Of a DNA stretch of 64,000 bases, positions 59,852 to 64,000 are shown in pieces. The stretch covers positions 1 through 64,000 of the forward strand of contig JAEYGI010000062.1 of the NCBI GenBank assembly GCA_023402395.1. The letters run 5' to 3'. A program made the translations under genes and the position numbers. Numbering within the stretch: the stretch's first letter is position 1; each line of letters opens with the position of its first letter. Below the pieces are notes generated by a model that was not told the origin of the DNA, did not search any database, and worked only from the letters and a program-made list of their open reading frames with translations. Source of the stretch: Bacillota bacterium. Lineage in GTDB: Bacteria; Bacillota; UBA4882; UBA8346.

Positions 59852-60787
59852 TCACTCTTCCTGAAACAGGGTAGTTGACAGATAGCGCTCGCCCGTATCC
59901 GGCAGCAGCGCGACGATGTTCTTCCCTTTGTTTTCGGGCCGTTTGGCCAGTTCGGTCGCTGCGAAGGCCGCCGCCCCGGAGGAGATTCCTACCAGCAATC
60001 CCTCGGTTTTGGCCAGTTTCCGGGAGGTGGCAAAGGCTTCTTCGTTTTTCACTTTCACGATTTCGTCGATGGCGGACCGGTTGAAAACATCCGGAATAAA
60101 CCCGGCGCCAATGCCCTGGATCTTGTGCGGCCCCGGTTTCCCACCCGACAGCACCGGGGAATCAAACGGTTCGACCGCGATCACCCGGACTTTCGGATTT
60201 TTTTGTTTTAACACCTCGCCCACGCCAGTCACCGTGCCCCCGGTTCCCACGCCGGCGACGAACAGGTCCACCTGACCATCGGTGTCCCGCCAGATCTCCT
60301 CCGCAGTCGTCCTGCGATGAATCTCGGGGTTAGCCGGATTTTTGAACTGTTGGGGGACAAAGGAATTCGGCGTTTCAGCCGCTAATTCCTCGGCCCGCTT
60401 CTCGGCGCCCTTCATCCCTTCCGGGCCGGGGGTCAGCACCAGTTCCGCCCCCAGGGCCTTTAAGATGTTCCGACGCTCCAGGCTCATCGTCTCCGGCATG
60501 GTCAGAATCAACCGGTATCCTTTGGCGGCCGCCACAAACGCCAGGGCGATTCCAGTGTTCCCGCTGGTCGGCTCGATAATCACCGAATTCTTGGTCAAGA
60601 TGCCTCGATCCTCGGCGTCCTTGATCATGGCATAGCCGATCCGGTCCTTGACACTCCCACCCGGATTGAAATATTCCAATTTGGCAATGACTCTGGCCTC
60701 CAACCGCAGTTCCCGGTTGTAATTGGACAATTCCAGCAACGGGGTATTGCCGATTAAATCCGTCAAATGCTGGGCGATCTTAGCCAT
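59852..60787 (-). CDS. cysK: Cysteine synthase A
   Basis: 311 residues. Makes cysteine from O-acetylserine and sulfide. PLP lysine in PGGSVKDRIG near residue 46, phosphate loop PTSGNTGIALA at ~73-83 and the glycine loop VGTGGTVTG at ~180. Start ATG with GGAGGGA upstream. No riboswitch; control likely through the Rrf2 regulator next door. Confidence 0.95.
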   Translation of the reverse strand: MAKIAQHLTDLIGNTPLLELSNYNRELRLEARVIAKLEYFNPGGSVKDRIGYAMIKDAEDRGILTKNSVIIEPTSGNTGIALAFVAAAKGYRLILTMPETMSLERRNILKALGAELVLTPGPEGMKGAEKRAEELAAETPNSFVPQQFKNPANPEIHRRTTAEEIWRDTDGQVDLFVAGVGTGGTVTGVGEVLKQKNPKVRVIAVEPFDSPVLSGGKPGPHKIQGIGAGFIPDVFNRSAIDEIVKVKNEEAFATSRKLAKTEGLLVGISSGAAAFAATELAKRPENKGKNIVALLPDTGERYLSTTLFQEE

Positions 60788-60901
60788 TGTGCTCCCTCCA
60801 GTGTAATTCTTTTTATTCCAAATTCCTTTTATTCCAATTAATTTAGTATGATATTGTCATCATAACTCTTTCCTAAGGCACTGTCAATCCTTTCTCTATC
60901 T

Positions 60902-61819
60902 TTAGCCGATCTGGTTCAAATCATAGGGTGTCTCCTGATAAACACAGTAATTCAGCCAGTTTACATAGAGCAGATTGGCGTGGCCGCGCCACTTTACCAC
61001 CGGCGGCCGGGACGGGTCGTCATCTGGGTAATAGTTCTTGGGGATATTGATCGGAAGCCCTTTGGCAACATCCCGGTCATATTCCCATTTCAGAGAGCCC
61101 GGATCGTACTCCGAATGGCCGGTGATAAAAAACTGCCGCTCGTCCCGGCTGGCCACGATATAGAGCCCGGCCTCCTCGGATTCGGATAGGATTTCAAGCT
61201 CGGGCGTTTTCTTGATATCCTCCCGCCGGACCTCGGTGTGCCGTGAATGCGGCGCGAAAAAGATATCGTCAAACCCCCGCATCAATTTGGTATGCTTGCG
61301 GTTGATGGTATGAGGAAATACACCGAACATCTTTTCAGACAGAGGATATTTGGGGATCCCGTAATGATAATATAATCCGGCCTGTGCCGCCCAACAGATA
61401 TGGAACGTGGAAAAAACGTTCCGTTTGCTCCATTCCATGATCTGGGTCAGCTCATCCCAATAATTGACCTGCTCGAAGTCCAGCTGTTCCACGGGAGCCC
61501 CCGTAACGATCATTCCGTCGAATTTTTGGTCTTGAACCTCTGCGAAGGTTTTATAGAATGATTCCAAGTGCTCCTCGGAAGTGTTTTTGGACTTATGGCT
61601 CTCGGCGTGCAACAACACAATCTCCACCTGAAGCGGGGAGTTTCCGATCAGCCGCAATAACTGGGTCTCAGTTACAATCTTGGTGGGCATCAGATTCAGA
61701 ATAGCGATTCGCAACGGCCGGATATCCTGATGAAAAGCGCGGCCTTCGCTCATCACAAAGATATTCTCGTTCGTTAAAACTTCGGTCGCCGGAAGATGAT
61801 CGGGGATTTTGATCGGCAT
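60902..61819 (-). CDS. metA: Homoserine O-acetyltransferase (MetA family)
   Basis: 305 residues. Catalytic Cys142 in FHICWAAQAG, with the His and Glu of the triad downstream (FITGHSEYD). Residue 111 is Glu (TGAPVE), the known determinant of acetyl-CoA over succinyl-CoA use in this family (Gly111 in E. coli MetA). Thus it should make O-acetylhomoserine, the MetY substrate. Start ATG with AAGGAGGA upstream. A SAM-I riboswitch precedes it. Confidence 0.94.
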   Translation of the reverse strand: MPIKIPDHLPATEVLTNENIFVMSEGRAFHQDIRPLRIAILNLMPTKIVTETQLLRLIGNSPLQVEIVLLHAESHKSKNTSEEHLESFYKTFAEVQDQKFDGMIVTGAPVEQLDFEQVNYWDELTQIMEWSKRNVFSTFHICWAAQAGLYYHYGIPKYPLSEKMFGVFPHTINRKHTKLMRGFDDIFFAPHSRHTEVRREDIKKTPELEILSESEEAGLYIVASRDERQFFITGHSEYDPGSLKWEYDRDVAKGLPINIPKNYYPDDDPSRPPVVKWRGHANLLYVNWLNYCVYQETPYDLNQIG

Positions 61820-61857
61820 GGAAACTCCTCCTTAATGATAAATGGTTAAACCGGGAA

Positions 61858-62000
61858 ACAAAAAACCTCTTCCCAAAGAGAAGAGGCGCGCTCCTCTCTT
61901 ATCTCTCAGGTTTCCCTGCAGGAATTAGCACCTTGGCGGAGATGCACCGCCGGTTGCCGAGGGATCATCGGGCCTTTCCCTTCCCCTCTCTTGATAAGAG
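61858..62000 (-). promoter_or_regulatory. SAM-I riboswitch (S-box) of metA
   Basis: Aptamer on the minus strand from CTCTTATC (62000) to GAGATAAGAG (61893), containing GAGAGGGGAAGGGAAAGGCCC, the GATGATCCCTCGGCAACC core (in the consensus order) and CAAGGTGCTAATTCC. A terminator follows: CCTCTTC pairs with GAAGAGG, then TTTTTTGTTT. SAM should favour the terminator and lower metA. Confidence 0.94.
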
Positions 62001-62301
62001 AATTATTTTTTGATATTCTATACGAAGATTGACTTGATTATAAGGAATTCGAGATCATTAGTCAAGATGATTTAATGAGGTTTTACGATGAATTTATTGA
62101 TGGCCCCACATATCCGTTCCAGACTATTCAGCGGTCATCCCCCAATCCACCTGTTCGAGCCGCTCCCGCAATCTTGCCGTGCTCGGATGTTGATTTTCAT
62201 ATTTTTAACAAAGATGGTCTTGACTCTCCATATGACATGTTATATATTAATAATTAAATTATTATATCCTATTAAATAAATAGGAATAGTATAAATTAAA
62301 T
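62001..62301. other. Divergent promoter region between two S-boxes
   Basis: Short AT-rich gap of about 300 bp with no gene. It contains a promoter for metY: TTGACT (62220-62225), 17-bp spacer, TATATT (62243-62248). The metA promoter must lie near 62010-62060 on the minus strand; I cannot fix it. Confidence 0.6.
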
Positions 62302-62455
62302 CCTTATCCAGAGAGGTTGAGGGATGGGCCCGATGATGCCTCGGCAACCGGCGGATCAGCTCCGCATGGTGCCAAGTCCTGCGAAACGGGGTTCGTTTCG
62401 AAAGATAAGGGGGTATCTGTGCAATAAGCCCCCTTACTAGGGGGCTTTTAGTTTT
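62302..62455 (+). promoter_or_regulatory. SAM-I riboswitch (S-box) of metY
   Basis: Aptamer 62302-62411: CTTATCCAGAGAGG start, GATGATGCCTCGGCAACC core, GGTGCCAAGTCCTGC, and closing GATAAG. A terminator follows at 62425-62455: AAGCCCCCTT pairs with AGGGGGCTT, then TTAGTTTT. Confidence 0.95.
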
Positions 62456-62491
62456 CAAGAACTAGATTAAATCTTAAGGAGGAATGCTTCA

Positions 62492-63775
62492 ATGCCTAAC
62501 ACTTATCGACCGGAAACTCTTGCAGTCCACGCCGGCCAACAGCCGGACCCCACTACGGGTTCTAGAGCGGTCCCAATTTATCAAACTACGGCCTATCAGT
62601 TTAAGGACACGGATCACGCTGCCAATCTATTCGCCTTGAAGGAATTTGGAAACATTTATACCCGGCTGATGAACCCAACCACTGATGTGTTTGAACAACG
62701 CATGGCCGCCCTGGATGGTGGGGTTGGCGCGTTAGCCGTGGCCTCTGGCCAATCGGCGATCACTCTGTCGCTCCTGAATATCGCCAAAGCCGGCGATGAG
62801 ATCGTCTCCGCCGACAACCTTTACGGTGGAACCTACAACCTTTTCCATTACACTTTCCCCAAATTCGGAATCACAGTCAAGTTCGTCGATTCCAGCGATC
62901 CCGCCAATTTTGAAAAGGCAATCACTGACAAGACTAAAGCGATTTACGGCGAATCGATCGGCAATCCCAAGCTGGATGTCCTGGACTTTCAAGCCGTGGC
63001 CGATATTGCCCATAAGCACGGAATTCCTTTAATCGTCGATAATACCTCGACCCCTTATTTGATCCGTCCGTTCGAGCATGGCGTCGACATTGTAGTCTAC
63101 TCCGCCACCAAATTTATTGGTGGCCACGGCACCTCCATGGGCGGCGTGATCGTCGACTCCGGCAAGTTCGATTGGACTAATGGCAAATTCCCACTAATCG
63201 CCGATCCTGATCCTAGTTACCACGGGGTAAATTTCGTAGAAGCCTTGAAACCGCTTGGAAATATCGCGTATATCCTGAAGGCGCGGGTCGTGTTGCTTCG
63301 CGACCTCGGTCCGGCAATTTCTCCGTTTAACTCTTTCCAACTGCTGCAAGGACTGGAGACATTGCACCTCCGGATGCCCCGTCATAGCGAAAACGCCTTA
63401 AAGGTAGCCAAATTCCTGCAAAACAACTCAAAAGTCTCTTGGGTTAATTATCCGGGGCTGCCCGACAGCTCTCAATATTCCAAGACCCAAAAGTATCTTC
63501 CCGACGGCGCCGGCTCACTCATCGGGTTTGGAGTCAAGGGCGGCAAAGAGGCTGGCATCAAGTTCATCAACAACGTTAAGCTCCTCTCCCATCTGGCCAA
63601 TATCGGCGACGCCAAATCATTGGTAATTCACCCCGCCTCAACTACTCATCAACAACTGTCTGAAGCGGAGCAGCTAACCACCGGAGTCACGCCGGACTTC
63701 ATCCGATTGTCTATCGGGATTGAACATGCCGATGACATTATCGCTGATATCGACCAAGCGCTGCAAAATACTTGA
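62492..63775 (+). CDS. metY: O-acetylhomoserine sulfhydrylase (homocysteine synthase)
   Basis: 427 residues. Converts O-acetylhomoserine and sulfide to homocysteine. PLP lysine in YSATKFIGGHGTS (~residue 208). Other family features: PNTYRPETLAVHAGQQPDPT at the start and NPTTDVFEQRMAALDGG. Length fits MetY rather than the shorter MetB/MetC. Start ATG with AAGGAGGA 8 bp upstream. Regulated by the S-box above and pairs with the divergent metA. Confidence 0.95.
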   Translation: MPNTYRPETLAVHAGQQPDPTTGSRAVPIYQTTAYQFKDTDHAANLFALKEFGNIYTRLMNPTTDVFEQRMAALDGGVGALAVASGQSAITLSLLNIAKAGDEIVSADNLYGGTYNLFHYTFPKFGITVKFVDSSDPANFEKAITDKTKAIYGESIGNPKLDVLDFQAVADIAHKHGIPLIVDNTSTPYLIRPFEHGVDIVVYSATKFIGGHGTSMGGVIVDSGKFDWTNGKFPLIADPDPSYHGVNFVEALKPLGNIAYILKARVVLLRDLGPAISPFNSFQLLQGLETLHLRMPRHSENALKVAKFLQNNSKVSWVNYPGLPDSSQYSKTQKYLPDGAGSLIGFGVKGGKEAGIKFINNVKLLSHLANIGDAKSLVIHPASTTHQQLSEAEQLTTGVTPDFIRLSIGIEHADDIIADIDQALQNT

Positions 63776-63798
63776 CGGTGCAACTTATCGAACTTATC

Positions 63799-63834
63799 AA
63801 AGAACCCGGGGCACATTGGCGTCCCGGGTTCTTT
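63799..63834. terminator. Terminator after metY
   Basis: AAAGAACCCGGG pairs with CCCGGGTTCTTT. It also fits the end of the convergent truncated gene. Confidence 0.85.
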
Positions 63835-63843
63835 GATCGTTGA

Positions 63844-64000
63844 TCAGGCAATCTCCTTTTGAGCCTCTGCCGATTCAAGTTCTTTTTGTTGCTTGATTCC
63901 GGCTTTGCGGAGGAATATCCCCGCTAAAATCAAAATCGAGAGCACGCCGATTACCCAGGCATAGACTGGAAGCTTTAACCCGTTCTGTACCATGCTGATC
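63844..64000 (-). CDS. Truncated gene, C-terminal end of a membrane protein
   Basis: Reads into the window edge in an open frame and ends with a TGA stop at 63844. The last ~50 residues show one transmembrane helix (YAWVIGVLSILILAGIFLRK) and a Lys/Glu-rich tail (QQKELESAEAQKEIA). This fits the last helix and cytoplasmic tail of a transporter; which family cannot be told from this piece. Confidence 0.6.
   Translation of the reverse strand, partial: ISMVQNGLKLPVYAWVIGVLSILILAGIFLRKAGIKQQKELESAEAQKEIA

Overview
The window looks like chromosomal DNA of an anaerobic, fermentative, spore-forming member of the Bacillota. Evidence: SPOCS/LysM spore-envelope-type proteins, an NADH-dependent trimeric [FeFe]-hydrogenase, Firmicute-style AGGAGG ribosome sites, T-box-free but riboswitch-rich leaders (fluoride, ZTP, two SAM-I), and a Bacillus-type gas-vesicle cluster with gvpF/G/L/N/K/O. 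By gene content a Limnochordia/Hydrogenispora-like host is my best guess, but that is inference. No rRNA, tRNA, CRISPR, transposase or integrated prophage was seen.

Layout. 0.1-0.8 kb: a 21-bp tandem array and a small inverted-repeat element. 0.9-16.2 kb: housekeeping and metabolism (DUF362 protein, two spore/cell-wall LysM proteins, citramalate synthase, ZIP transporter, small DMT transporter, CheY, glycogen synthase plus maltokinase, TrmN6, fluoride exporter behind a fluoride riboswitch, HD protein, glyA behind a ZTP riboswitch). 16.5-20.4 kb: potABCD polyamine importer. 20.9-21.7 kb: two divergent unknown small genes. 22-27.3 kb: gas-vesicle operon on the minus strand (gvpA-N-F-G-J-K-L-J/M-coiled coil-O). 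27.6-29.6 kb: TrmB regulator, TIGR04076 protein, EamA exporter. 29.7-31.4 kb: secreted pectate lyase. 32.4-36.6 kb: hydrogenase operon hndA-C-D, divergent from pncA-pncB (NAD salvage), with three Rex-like boxes between them. 39-42.5 kb: LolA-like protein, tctA/tctB. 42.7-46.1 kb: M24-like protein, tctC, LacI regulator. 46.5-51.6 kb: orphan tail-sheath protein, amidohydrolase, flavodoxin, AraC regulator, uxuA. 52.5-58.9 kb: GltB-domain protein, Pif1-like helicase with a LexA-like box, secreted and membrane unknowns, a MutS-like ATPase with membrane segments. 59.3-63.8 kb: sulfur amino-acid genes (Rrf2 regulator, cysK, metA, metY; the last two diverge, each with its own SAM-I riboswitch). A truncated membrane-protein gene ends the window.

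How things work together. Redox: the hydrogenase reoxidises NADH, pncA/pncB replenish NAD, and the shared intergenic region carries NADH-sensor (Rex) type operators. Sugar acids: pectate lyase and uxuA fit pectin/uronate use. Methionine: MetA carries Glu111 (acetyl-CoA type), matching MetY, which uses O-acetylhomoserine.

The most unusual signal is non-coding. Five intergenic loci (0.1, 20.5, 31.8, 39.5 and 51.9 kb) each hold a degenerate tandem array with an exact 21-bp period, in three unrelated sequence classes, many units having a dyad such as CGGCATTCAATGCCG. Three arrays are followed, about 125-170 bp on, by members of a second family: ~85-bp inverted-repeat elements (seven copies), three of which form a ~145-bp composite with a second hairpin (GTCGCAAT...ATTGCGAC). 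I know of no described family matching these arrays.
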